Origin: an uncultured Prevotellaceae bacterium
Lineage (GTDB): Bacteria > Bacteroidota > Bacteroidia > Bacteroidales > Bacteroidaceae
Length of the DNA: 64,000 nucleotides
Assembly (NCBI GenBank): GCA_900316475.1
Contig: ONDA01000006.1
Location: 1-64,000 of the forward strand
Reading direction: 5' to 3'
Part shown: positions 25,255 to 33,058 of the stretch, piece after piece
Layout: each line of letters starts with the position of its first letter
Numbering within the stretch: the stretch's first letter is position 1
Translations under genes and position numbers: made by a program
The notes under the pieces: model-generated
What the model was told of the DNA's origin: nothing
Databases searched by the model: none
The model's input: the letters and a program-made list of their open reading frames with translations, nothing else

Positions 25255-28152
25255 ATGAAGAAGACATTAATCACACTGTTGGCCCTTGTCGGCATGATGA
25301 GCGCCAGCGCCCAGCAGACTTGGGACTTTACCCATACCCCCGATGCCGACTCAACGGCATTGGCTGCCGCCAAGTCAGAGTGGACAGCCACTACCTCGGG
25401 TACCATCAACCGCTTCGAGAGCATAAATGCCATCGAGGGCGCCATCACCGCTGGCGGCCAGGAACTGACTATGACCAAGGGACTGACTATCAGCGGGGCT
25501 GCCGCAAAGAAGATTCGCATCGACGTGAACAACCGGCTGCAACTGGCCGGCAAGAACATCACCGTCTCTACGCCTGCCCTACAAAAAGGTCAGGTGGTGA
25601 CTATTGAGTTTGCATCAACGGGCGACAATGCCGTCACATTCGACCAACAGACAAACCTGTCAGGCACGTCGGGCTTTACAACTGCCGACAAGAACACCGT
25701 TCAGAAAGGCACAGGCACCGTCACAGCCGACGGCTCTGTGTCGTTCAAGTCTACCGGTGGCTCCATCAACATCTTCAGCATCAGCGTCAGCGGCGGAAGC
25801 ACACCCGCAGTAGAGGATTTCAACAAGGCCGTCATCACCCTGCGTAACAATACTGTCAAGCAGTACAATACCGCCAACGTCAGCAGCATCGACCTCGCTG
25901 ACAACGGTAAGGTGACTGTCACAGCCAACGGCAAAGCCGAGAGTTTCGACGATGTGGCCAGCATCAACTTTGTGAAGAAACAGACCACGACGCCCGACAC
26001 CCCAGATCCTGGCGATGATCCTACTCCTGGCGACGATTCCACGCCGACACCTGACCCCGATTCCGATCCCGAGCCTGCCGTCATCATTAACGGCGACCTG
26101 ACGATAACCGACGCCAAAGGATGGCTCGAGTCAGCCTACGTCAAGTGGAACCTGCTCGAAGGAGCCAAGTCATACGCCGTCTACGTCAAAGGCGGACAGT
26201 ATGCTGACTTCACCAAGATAGACCAGCAGCTCGTGCGCAACTATGGCACTTATGGCCGCGCCGATGTGGTGGGCTTGAAGGCCGGCACTTACGAGCTCAA
26301 GGTGATACCCGTCAACAGCAACAACCAGGAGGAGGCCTCGAAGTCCAGCAGCGTTAGCAACATCGAGGTGAAAAGCTACGACCGCGCAGGCTTCGCCCAT
26401 AAGAACATGACTGGAATTGGCGGATACAACGATGACGGCACACTCAAGACTGGAGCAAAGGTGCTGTACATTACCAAGAACAACTTCAATACCGTTACAC
26501 TCGAAATGGTAACGGATGCCAAGAAGGGAACCAAGCAAACCTTCACAGGCCTCGGCAAGATCTTTGCAGCCAAGCAGAAGGGAACTGACAACACACCTAT
26601 CGTCGTTCGCATCATTGGCGAAATCAAGCACGCTGATACTGACAGCGACCAGCGCCTAAGCGATGAAGACGGCCTACAGCTGAAAGGTAACAAGGCGGAA
26701 ACAGAAATGAATGTCACGATGGAGGGCATCGGAGAAGACGCCTGCTTCAATGGTTTCGGTATGACATTCTACAATGGAACGGGTGTAGAGATGCGCAATC
26801 TGGCAATCCTGAACTTCAAGGACGACGGCGTACAGTTAAAAGGCACGCAGCACGCCTGGATTCACCACAACGACTTCTTCTATGGCAACGCCGGAAGTGC
26901 TTCTGATCAGGCAAAGGGCGACGGTTCGCTTGACGTGAAGGACGACTCGCGCTATTGCACCTTCTCGTACAACCACTTCTGGGACAGCGGCAAGACATCA
27001 CTCTGCGGCATGAAGAGCGAGAGTGGTCCCAACTACCTCTGCTACCACCACAACTGGTTCGACCATTCCGACTCACGCCATCCCCGCGTGCGCTCCATGA
27101 GCGTCCATGTATGGAACAACTACTACGACGGTGTAGCCAAAATCGGAGTCGGTGCGGTCAAAGGTGCCAACATCTTTGTCGAAGCCAACTACTTCCGCAA
27201 CAGCAAGAACCCGATGCTGATTTCTGAGCAAGGTACAGATGGCAGGGATGGTTTTGCTGACGACCATGAAGGCGGTATGATCAAAGCCTTCGCAAACAAG
27301 CTGACTGGTAAATCGCTCACAACATACATTCCTCATACCCAAAACGCCACGGAATTCGACGCCTACGAAGCATCGGCAAGAGACGAGAAAGTACCCGACA
27401 CTTACAAATGCATTGTCGGTAATCATACATACAACAACTTTGACACTGACGCATCACTTATGTATGAATACGCGCCTAATGACGCCGAGGAAGTTCCGGG
27501 TATTGTCAAAGGATGGTTCGGAGCAGGACGTCAGAATCATGGAGACCTGCAATGGACATTCAGCGATGCCGATGATACGTTAGATGCCGTCAACTCTGCG
27601 CTCAAGAAGAAGGTGACCGAATACAAGACCACGCTCGTCGGCATCTTCGGCGAAGGAAATACCAGCGGTGGAGGCAGCAGCGATCCGACTCCCGGTGGCG
27701 GCGACGATCCTACCCCTGGCGGCGGTGATGATCCCACACCCGGCAGCGGCGACGATCCTACGCCTGGCAGCGGTGAAACGCCCATCACAGGCGCTACCCT
27801 CTGCTCGTTCGACGGTTCACCGTCTCATTCGATGTTCACTATTGGCGGCGACTATGGCGACGGCAAGATTACCTATAACGGCGTCAATTATAAGAAAGGT
27901 GTCAAGCTCAACAGCTCGGGCAGCATCACCTTTACGCCGACGCAGAACTACAAGATGACCATCGTCATGGGTACCGCCAAGAACGGGCGCGACGTGAAGC
28001 TGAATGGTGAGAAGACCACTGTCAGCGGCACCGAGAACACGACTGGCGCATACTACCAGCTGGAGCCTATCAATATTGTAGCAGGAAATGAGTACATCAT
28101 CACCAAAGGCTCAGCCGAAGGACTGGTTATGCTCATCATCCTGGAGCCGTAA
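25255..28152 (+). CDS. Secreted multidomain pectate lyase (PL1)
   Basis: 965 residues with a signal peptide. The order is an N-terminal beta-rich domain (about 20-190), a repeat module like the preceding small protein, an Asp/Pro/Thr linker, a fibronectin-like domain (about 275-375), and a right-handed beta-helix of family PL1 (about 385-800). The helix carries WIHHNDFFYG, DGSLDVKDDSRYCTFSYNHF (calcium-binding Asp region) and HHNWFDHSDSRHPRVR (catalytic Arg region). A second linker of DDPTPGGG/S repeats (27680-27780) and a C-terminal carbohydrate-binding-like domain follow. It would cut polygalacturonate by beta-elimination outside the cell or at the surface. Confidence 0.9.
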   Translation: MKKTLITLLALVGMMSASAQQTWDFTHTPDADSTALAAAKSEWTATTSGTINRFESINAIEGAITAGGQELTMTKGLTISGAAAKKIRIDVNNRLQLAGKNITVSTPALQKGQVVTIEFASTGDNAVTFDQQTNLSGTSGFTTADKNTVQKGTGTVTADGSVSFKSTGGSINIFSISVSGGSTPAVEDFNKAVITLRNNTVKQYNTANVSSIDLADNGKVTVTANGKAESFDDVASINFVKKQTTTPDTPDPGDDPTPGDDSTPTPDPDSDPEPAVIINGDLTITDAKGWLESAYVKWNLLEGAKSYAVYVKGGQYADFTKIDQQLVRNYGTYGRADVVGLKAGTYELKVIPVNSNNQEEASKSSSVSNIEVKSYDRAGFAHKNMTGIGGYNDDGTLKTGAKVLYITKNNFNTVTLEMVTDAKKGTKQTFTGLGKIFAAKQKGTDNTPIVVRIIGEIKHADTDSDQRLSDEDGLQLKGNKAETEMNVTMEGIGEDACFNGFGMTFYNGTGVEMRNLAILNFKDDGVQLKGTQHAWIHHNDFFYGNAGSASDQAKGDGSLDVKDDSRYCTFSYNHFWDSGKTSLCGMKSESGPNYLCYHHNWFDHSDSRHPRVRSMSVHVWNNYYDGVAKIGVGAVKGANIFVEANYFRNSKNPMLISEQGTDGRDGFADDHEGGMIKAFANKLTGKSLTTYIPHTQNATEFDAYEASARDEKVPDTYKCIVGNHTYNNFDTDASLMYEYAPNDAEEVPGIVKGWFGAGRQNHGDLQWTFSDADDTLDAVNSALKKKVTEYKTTLVGIFGEGNTSGGGSSDPTPGGGDDPTPGGGDDPTPGSGDDPTPGSGETPITGATLCSFDGSPSHSMFTIGGDYGDGKITYNGVNYKKGVKLNSSGSITFTPTQNYKMTIVMGTAKNGRDVKLNGEKTTVSGTENTTGAYYQLEPINIVAGNEYIITKGSAEGLVMLIILEP
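27674..27780. repeat. In-gene linker repeat coding (D-P-T-P-G-G/S-G-D)
   Basis: About four 27-bp units encode a Pro/Gly/Asp linker in the pectate lyase. Such repeats can change copy number by slippage. Confidence 0.75.
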
Positions 28153-28184
28153 CAGACAGAAGTATATCTACAAATAACGCAAAA

Positions 28185-28230
28185 CGAGCCGCCAGTCCGT
28201 ATCTAAACGAGCTGACGGCTCGCTTTTTTT
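28185..28230 (+). terminator. Terminator of the pectate lyase unit
   Basis: CGAGCCGCCAG (28185-28195) pairs with CTGACGGCTCG (28212-28222), followed by a T run. Confidence 0.88.
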
Positions 28231-28259
28231 CATTTTTTGGTAAGAAAAACACCGAAAAG

Positions 28260-28291
28260 TTTGGTCACTTCAAATAAAATGTGTACCTTTG
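28260..28291 (+). promoter_or_regulatory. -33/-7 promoter of the tRNA cluster
   Basis: TTTG (28260-28263), 20 bases, TACCTTTG (28284-28291), 22 bases before the first tRNA. Confidence 0.85.
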
Positions 28292-28313
28292 CACCCGCAA
28301 ATCGCAAAACGAT

Positions 28314-28386
28314 GCACCCGTAGCTCAGTTGGTAGAGCACCTGACTCTTAATCAGGGTGTCCAGGGTTCGAGCCCCTGCGGGTGTA
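28314..28386 (+). tRNA. tRNA-Lys (anticodon CTT)
   Basis: 73 bases. The acceptor is GCACCCG/CGGGTGT with a G-U first pair, the D arm GCTC..GAGC, anticodon stem CCTGA/TCAGG with loop CTCTTAA, and T arm CAGGG TTCGAGC CCCTG. No encoded CCA. Confidence 0.95.
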
Positions 28387-28411
28387 CGAGAGAGAGAAAA
28401 ATGTTTGCGTT

Positions 28412-28484
28412 GCACCCGTAGCTCAGTTGGTAGAGCACCTGACTCTTAATCAGGGTGTCCAGGGTTCGAGCCCCTGCGGGTGTA
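28412..28484 (+). tRNA. tRNA-Lys (anticodon CTT), second identical copy
   Basis: All 73 bases are identical to the copy at 28314-28386, 25 bases downstream of it. This is a recent or gene-converted tandem duplication. No encoded CCA. Confidence 0.95.
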
Positions 28485-28499
28485 CAAGTAAAAAGGAAC

Positions 28500-28575
<76 letters not shown>

Positions 28576-28606
28576 AAGGAGGGGACAATCAGAAAATTTT
28601 ATTCAA

Positions 28607-28677
28607 GCGGGATTAGCACATCGGTAGTGCACGGGCTTCCCAAGCCTGGGAGGCGGGTTCGATTCCCGTATCCCGCT
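28607..28677 (+). tRNA. tRNA-Gly (anticodon CCC)
   Basis: 71 bases. GCGGGAT/ATCCCGC acceptor, anticodon loop TTCCCAA, T arm GCGGG TTCGATT CCCGT. It is last in the tRNA cluster. Confidence 0.93.
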
Positions 28678-28691
28678 CTGTATTTATGTAT

Positions 28692-29495
28692 TTACGTTAG
28701 TTCATATACGCCAGAAGGCGTTTTTCGTTTCAATACTTCCAACGCCACATCTTTGCCGGCCACGATTCCATAGCTTCGTAACACGCTCTCAACGGTCTTA
28801 CGAGCTAATTCCGGATGGTTGTTCTCCTCACTGAGATGACACAACCAGACATGTTTCAGACCTTCCTTCATATTCTCGGCAACGGCCACACCACAGTCGC
28901 GGTTGCTCAGATGCCCCGTTGAACTCTGTATGCGCAGTTTTAAATGCTGAGGATAAGGTCCTTGTTGCAACATTTCAACATCGTGGTTGGCCTCAATGAC
29001 TAAGTAGTCAGCTTGGGAAATATAGCCTTTCATCTCGTCGGTGACGCTGCCGGCATCGGTGATAATGCATATTGTGACGCCGCCAGCCTCTACCTGATAG
29101 CCTACATTCTCAGAGGCATCATGAGGTACAGAGAACGGAGTAACGCGAAAGTCTCCCAAGAGCAACGGCTCCCCCGGCTCAATATAACGCTTCATGTTTA
29201 CGGGTAGTTTACGGGCGACACAATAGTTGCGTTCGATACCCTCATGAACATTCCGAGTAGCATATATGGGCAGTTGATACTCATGACAAATACTCCCTAC
29301 CGACTTAATATGGTCGGCATGATCGTGGGTTATCAGCACGTAATGCACCTTACTAAGACTGAGTCCAAAGTCACGGAACTGCTTCTTAAGCGTTCTTATT
29401 CCGACGCCAATATCTATAATTAGCCCCTCAGTTTCGGTATACAGATAGTAACAATTGCCACTGCTACCGCTACCAAAGGATATGAATTTTAACAT
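28692..29495 (-). CDS. MBL-fold metallo-hydrolase (YycJ/WalJ-like)
   Basis: 267 residues. The metal-binding motif THDHADHIKSV, later histidines (SVPHDASENVGY, STGHLSNRD, CHLSEENNHPE) and the SSGNCYYL start match the small MBL hydrolases related to YycJ. WalJ/YycJ has 5'-3' exonuclease-type activity in other bacteria; the substrate here is not shown. It runs convergently into the tRNA cluster and has its own promoter. Confidence 0.85.
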   Translation of the reverse strand: MLKFISFGSGSSGNCYYLYTETEGLIIDIGVGIRTLKKQFRDFGLSLSKVHYVLITHDHADHIKSVGSICHEYQLPIYATRNVHEGIERNYCVARKLPVNMKRYIEPGEPLLLGDFRVTPFSVPHDASENVGYQVEAGGVTICIITDAGSVTDEMKGYISQADYLVIEANHDVEMLQQGPYPQHLKLRIQSSTGHLSNRDCGVAVAENMKEGLKHVWLCHLSEENNHPELARKTVESVLRSYGIVAGKDVALEVLKRKTPSGVYELT

Positions 29496-29513
29496 AATTG
29501 GTTATTTTTCCTG

Positions 29514-29521
29514 CAAAATTA
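29514..29521 (-). promoter_or_regulatory. -7 box (TAATTTTG) of the MBL hydrolase
   Basis: The minus-strand match lies 18 bases upstream of the start codon. Confidence 0.6.
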
Positions 29522-29565
29522 CAAAAATAATTAGTATTTATGATTCATAATTCATAATTATTGCC

Positions 29566-29573
29566 TACCTTTG
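29566..29573 (+). promoter_or_regulatory. -7 box (TACCTTTG) of the 29596 lipoprotein
   Basis: TACCTTTG lies 22 bases before the ATG. Confidence 0.7.
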
Positions 29574-29595
29574 TACTTTATTAAGACTTAATGAC

Positions 29596-30048
29596 ATGAA
29601 AAAAACTATTTTACAGCTGATAGCAGCCCTATTGCTGGTAACATGCTCACCCGGTCGGTCAAATACTGACGAGCAAGCACAAGAGACAGCAGCAGAATTT
29701 GCCGAAGCCTATTTCAACTACGATTTTCAGACGGCAGGCAATTATACCACACCAGAATCCCGCAAATGGCTAAGCTATGCAGCGTCAAACGTCACACAAG
29801 CAATTGTAGACCTCTACAACGCTCAGGAGATACGAGCCACAGCAGATATAGCAGACTTCTATTGGGCCAACGACACAACGGCCATTGTCAACATCATAGT
29901 AAACCACTACATTACCAACGACAGCATCGGAGCATCACCTCGCATAGCCGAAGAAGGTTCATTCAGCCTGACCATAGTAAGACGCGACGACAAGATGCTC
30001 GTCAGAATGGGAGGCCCACTGCGAAATGAAAAGCAAAATCCCGACTAA
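29596..30048 (+). CDS. Small lipoprotein, NTF2/DUF4878-like
   Basis: 150 residues with a lipobox (LLLVTCSPG). The body (AAEFAEAYFNYDFQTAGNYTTPESRKWLSYAA...EEGSFSLTIVRRDDKMLVRMGGPL) resembles DUF4878/NTF2-like lipoproteins of Bacteroidetes, whose role is unknown. Its 3' end overlaps the convergent TamL-type gene by 47 bases. Confidence 0.6.
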   Translation: MKKTILQLIAALLLVTCSPGRSNTDEQAQETAAEFAEAYFNYDFQTAGNYTTPESRKWLSYAASNVTQAIVDLYNAQEIRATADIADFYWANDTTAIVNIIVNHYITNDSIGASPRIAEEGSFSLTIVRRDDKMLVRMGGPLRNEKQNPD

Positions 30049-32221
30049 GTCTCGGATGCAGCAGCGGATAATGTTCGTCATTATCTGTCTCATAGGCGGG
30101 ATTTACAGCCTTCATACCCATATCGAAACGCACGATGAAATAGCCAAAGTTGAAACGGAAGCCCATCCCGTAGTCAGCAGCCAGTTCACTGAGGAAGCTA
30201 TCAAATGTAAACTGTCCGCCTGGCTGGTCTGGATAGTCACGTAACGTCCATATATTACCGGCATCGATGAAGAGTGCGCCATCAAGTTTCCAGAAGAGAT
30301 GAGTACGATATTCCAAGTTTAAGTCTAACTTCATATCGCCAGTCTGGTTGATAAAGTCAATACGTCCATCAGTACCAATATACTTTCCTGGTCCGATGCC
30401 TCTGACGCTCCATCCTCTCAGGGAATTGGCGCCTCCCGAGAAATAGCGCTTATCAAAGGGGAGCTGCGAAGAATTGCCATAGGGGTAAGCTATCCCCAGT
30501 CCGAAGTGGCACACCAGCTGGTTTGCATAGTCCAGCTGAATGATTCGCGTCAGGTCAACATCCCCTTTGACGTATTGCGCATAGGCTATGTTGAATACCA
30601 TATCCTGCCCCTCATCGTTTTTCCGTGCGCCAAAAAACTTGGATGCCGTATAAAGGATATTGCCAGACGTCTCTATATTCGTTTTCAATGCCGTAATTCC
30701 ATTGTTAAAGGCGAATCCGAAACCTATTTTAGTGATAAACAGGTCCTGGTAATTATAGCGCAGTATAGCATTACGCGATGTCACATCAGCCAGATAACGC
30801 TCGTAGAACGTATCACTGATCCAGGGCATAAAGACATAATTCAAGTCAAGCACATCGAACTGATACTGATATGGTTTATCTTGAGGTGCCCAGCGATAGC
30901 GCCAAGCTGCCGAGACGAGTCTTCGGTGGAACTCTGGCCGATTCTGCAGGTCATATAGCAGCGATACCTCACTGGTGGCGTTGATGCTACGTCGGGTATC
31001 GTAGCTGATGAAAGGCATAAGGAAACGCGGAAACTTCAAGCGAGTCTCGATGCTATACTCTATGAAGTCCTGATTACTATATCCCTCCAACCCCTTGATA
31101 GCCTCGTAGGCTCCGCGTAATTCTACCGTCAGATTCTCGGACCCCCTGAAAAGGTTACGATTCTGGTAAGTCAGCGTAGCAGCAGCTCCCAGGTCGCCGG
31201 CAGTATTTGTGCCCTCAGGCTGGAAGCTCAGTGTCGACGGCTTATTGGTCTGCAGCAGGATGTTACAGTCGAGCAGCGCCGAGTCTGGGTGTTCCTGAAA
31301 TGAGATATTCGTATATCGGACGGCTCCCAACCGTGCAAAGTGGTTATAAGTGTTTTGCAGGTCGCGTGACGAGTAGTATGATTCCTCTCTGATATAGCAG
31401 CACTCATTGAGCACCTTCTGACGCAGATGGATGACGGTGTCCTGCTCTGTTCCGCTCCTGAACGTCAGACGCCGTATTTTGTATCGTCGGTGCAAGACGG
31501 AGCCTTCTTCAGAGCGGTTGGTATTCAGCAAGAGTTTCAAGTTCACGCGGTAGCTATCAGCTTCTCCTATAGTATCAGCCTCATAGCGTATATACTCCTT
31601 GTGAAAACGATAGTAGCCATGATCTGTGAGCAGCTGTGTAATGCGCTTGCGTTCGTTATCCAGCGCCTCGATGGTAAACTGCTGACCTGAGATAAGTCCC
31701 CAATTCATTGGCTGTGAAAGCTGAAACTCGTTATCGATAACGTGATCGTCAATCTGGTACGTGAGCTTACCAATCCTGAAGACCGGTCCCGGATGCAGCT
31801 TGTAATATGCCCATATCTTCTTGTTCTTCGTATGTGTCCAAAGTTCTGCTCCCCCCGACAGGTAGCCCTTACTTTGCAGCATCATCTGTAAGTCATTACA
31901 GCTCATTTGCGCCTGCACGGAGTCGTAAAGCACCGGCGGTTCACCCATACTGCGCAGCAGCCGGTTTATCCACTTGGTAGAATCGCGGCCTGAAAGGGAA
32001 TAAACCTTCAGGGGCAGTTTCACCATAGAGAACCATTTTGCGTTCTCTCTCTGCCTGACAAAACTCTTTGCTGTAGTGACTAACCCCTGATAGCTGCCAT
32101 TATCGGTCTTCACCTTGACATTGTTAAGCAAATAACGGCCTTCGGGCACGTACTTCGTTTCCGCACACGATACAAACAACAAGGCTGTCAAAATGCTAAC
32201 TGTAAATGATTTAAACGTCAC
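30002..32221 (-). CDS. TamL/BamA-family outer-membrane assembly lipoprotein
   Basis: 739 residues with a lipobox (LLFVSCAETKYVPEG). POTRA-like repeats (about 25-360; for example HPGPVFRIGKLTYQID) precede a C-terminal 16-strand Omp85 barrel with GGANSLRGWSVRGIGPG and the terminal RDFAFHFAVGLPF strand. Bacteroidetes TamL replaces TamA and works with TamB in outer-membrane protein or lipid transfer. tamB is not adjacent here. The start is GTG (32219-32221), only 9 bases after the -7 box, so the mRNA is nearly leaderless. Confidence 0.9.
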   Translation of the reverse strand: MTFKSFTVSILTALLFVSCAETKYVPEGRYLLNNVKVKTDNGSYQGLVTTAKSFVRQRENAKWFSMVKLPLKVYSLSGRDSTKWINRLLRSMGEPPVLYDSVQAQMSCNDLQMMLQSKGYLSGGAELWTHTKNKKIWAYYKLHPGPVFRIGKLTYQIDDHVIDNEFQLSQPMNWGLISGQQFTIEALDNERKRITQLLTDHGYYRFHKEYIRYEADTIGEADSYRVNLKLLLNTNRSEEGSVLHRRYKIRRLTFRSGTEQDTVIHLRQKVLNECCYIREESYYSSRDLQNTYNHFARLGAVRYTNISFQEHPDSALLDCNILLQTNKPSTLSFQPEGTNTAGDLGAAATLTYQNRNLFRGSENLTVELRGAYEAIKGLEGYSNQDFIEYSIETRLKFPRFLMPFISYDTRRSINATSEVSLLYDLQNRPEFHRRLVSAAWRYRWAPQDKPYQYQFDVLDLNYVFMPWISDTFYERYLADVTSRNAILRYNYQDLFITKIGFGFAFNNGITALKTNIETSGNILYTASKFFGARKNDEGQDMVFNIAYAQYVKGDVDLTRIIQLDYANQLVCHFGLGIAYPYGNSSQLPFDKRYFSGGANSLRGWSVRGIGPGKYIGTDGRIDFINQTGDMKLDLNLEYRTHLFWKLDGALFIDAGNIWTLRDYPDQPGGQFTFDSFLSELAADYGMGFRFNFGYFIVRFDMGMKAVNPAYETDNDEHYPLLHPRLSRDFAFHFAVGLPF

Positions 32222-32229
32222 TCTGCCTG

Positions 32230-32237
32230 CAAAGGTA
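32230..32237 (-). promoter_or_regulatory. -7 box (TACCTTTG) of the TamL-type gene, nearly leaderless
   Basis: The box ends 9 bases before the GTG start. No TTTG is visible at -33. Confidence 0.6.
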
Positions 32238-32281
32238 CAAATATTTTTTCATTTCAGAGTTCTCTATTCCCGTTTTTTTCG

Positions 32282-32289
32282 TAACTTTG
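32282..32289 (+). promoter_or_regulatory. -7 box (TAACTTTG) of the SpoU methyltransferase
   Basis: TAACTTTGCG lies 19 bases before the ATG. Confidence 0.65.
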
Positions 32290-32308
32290 CGCCATAAGCA
32301 TTTATAAT

Positions 32309-33058
32309 ATGATAAGCAAAAACCAAATAAAACTTATTAAACAGCTGGAACAGAAGAAGTTCCGCCGTCGTGAAGGACTGTTTGTGGCCGAAGGGCCAAA
32401 AGTCGTTGGCGACCTTATGAAGCGCACCCTGCCAGTAGCCGTCTACGCTACTGACGAGTACACCCCACCCCAGCCTGGCATCAGCGTCCAGCGCATCACG
32501 TCAGACGAGTTGCATCGCATCAGCTTCCTGCAGCATCCGCAGCAGGTGCTGGCGCTGTTTCCCGTACCAGTATCCGATCATTTCCTGCCTTCGTCAGACA
32601 ACCTTACCATAGCCCTCGACGGCATACAAGACCCGGGCAACTTAGGCACCATCATCCGATTGGCCGACTGGTTCGGCATAACCCACATCGTCTGTAGCGA
32701 AGAGACGGCCGACGCCTGGAACCCGAAGGTGGTGCAGGCCACGATGGGCAGCATAGCCCGCGTGAACATTTCCTATACCGACCTGCCGGCATTACTCGAC
32801 ACGCTGCCCGAAGACTTCCCCGTTTACGGCACGCTGCTCGACGGAGAGAACATCTACAGCCAACCGCTGACATCGGGCGGCATCATCATCATGGGCAACG
32901 AGGGTAACGGCCTGACAGAAAAAGTCAGGCGACGGGTGAACCGTCGCCTGCTTATACCTTCTTACCGTCGTGATGATACGGCAGAGTCGTTGAATGTGGC
33001 TATTGCCACAGCTATTGTCTGTGCCGAGTTTAGAAGAAGAGATAGCGGTTGTCCTTAA
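32309..33058 (+). CDS. TrmH/SpoU-family RNA 2'-O-methyltransferase
   Basis: 249 residues. An N-terminal substrate-binding domain (KQLEQKKFRRREGLFVAEGPKVV) is followed by the SPOUT knot with its three motifs: ALDGIQDPGNLGTIIRLADWFG (1), IIIMGNEGNGLTEKV (2) and LLIPSYRRDDTAESLNVAIATAI (3). It methylates ribose in tRNA or rRNA; the exact site is not determined. Its last 29 bases overlap the convergent PpiD-type gene. Confidence 0.92.
   Translation: MISKNQIKLIKQLEQKKFRRREGLFVAEGPKVVGDLMKRTLPVAVYATDEYTPPQPGISVQRITSDELHRISFLQHPQQVLALFPVPVSDHFLPSSDNLTIALDGIQDPGNLGTIIRLADWFGITHIVCSEETADAWNPKVVQATMGSIARVNISYTDLPALLDTLPEDFPVYGTLLDGENIYSQPLTSGGIIIMGNEGNGLTEKVRRRVNRRLLIPSYRRDDTAESLNVAIATAIVCAEFRRRDSGCP

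Noticed and set aside
27674..27780. Possible CRISPR-like array in the pectate lyase gene
   Set aside because: The units are contiguous 27-bp coding repeats without unique spacers. They form a protein linker.
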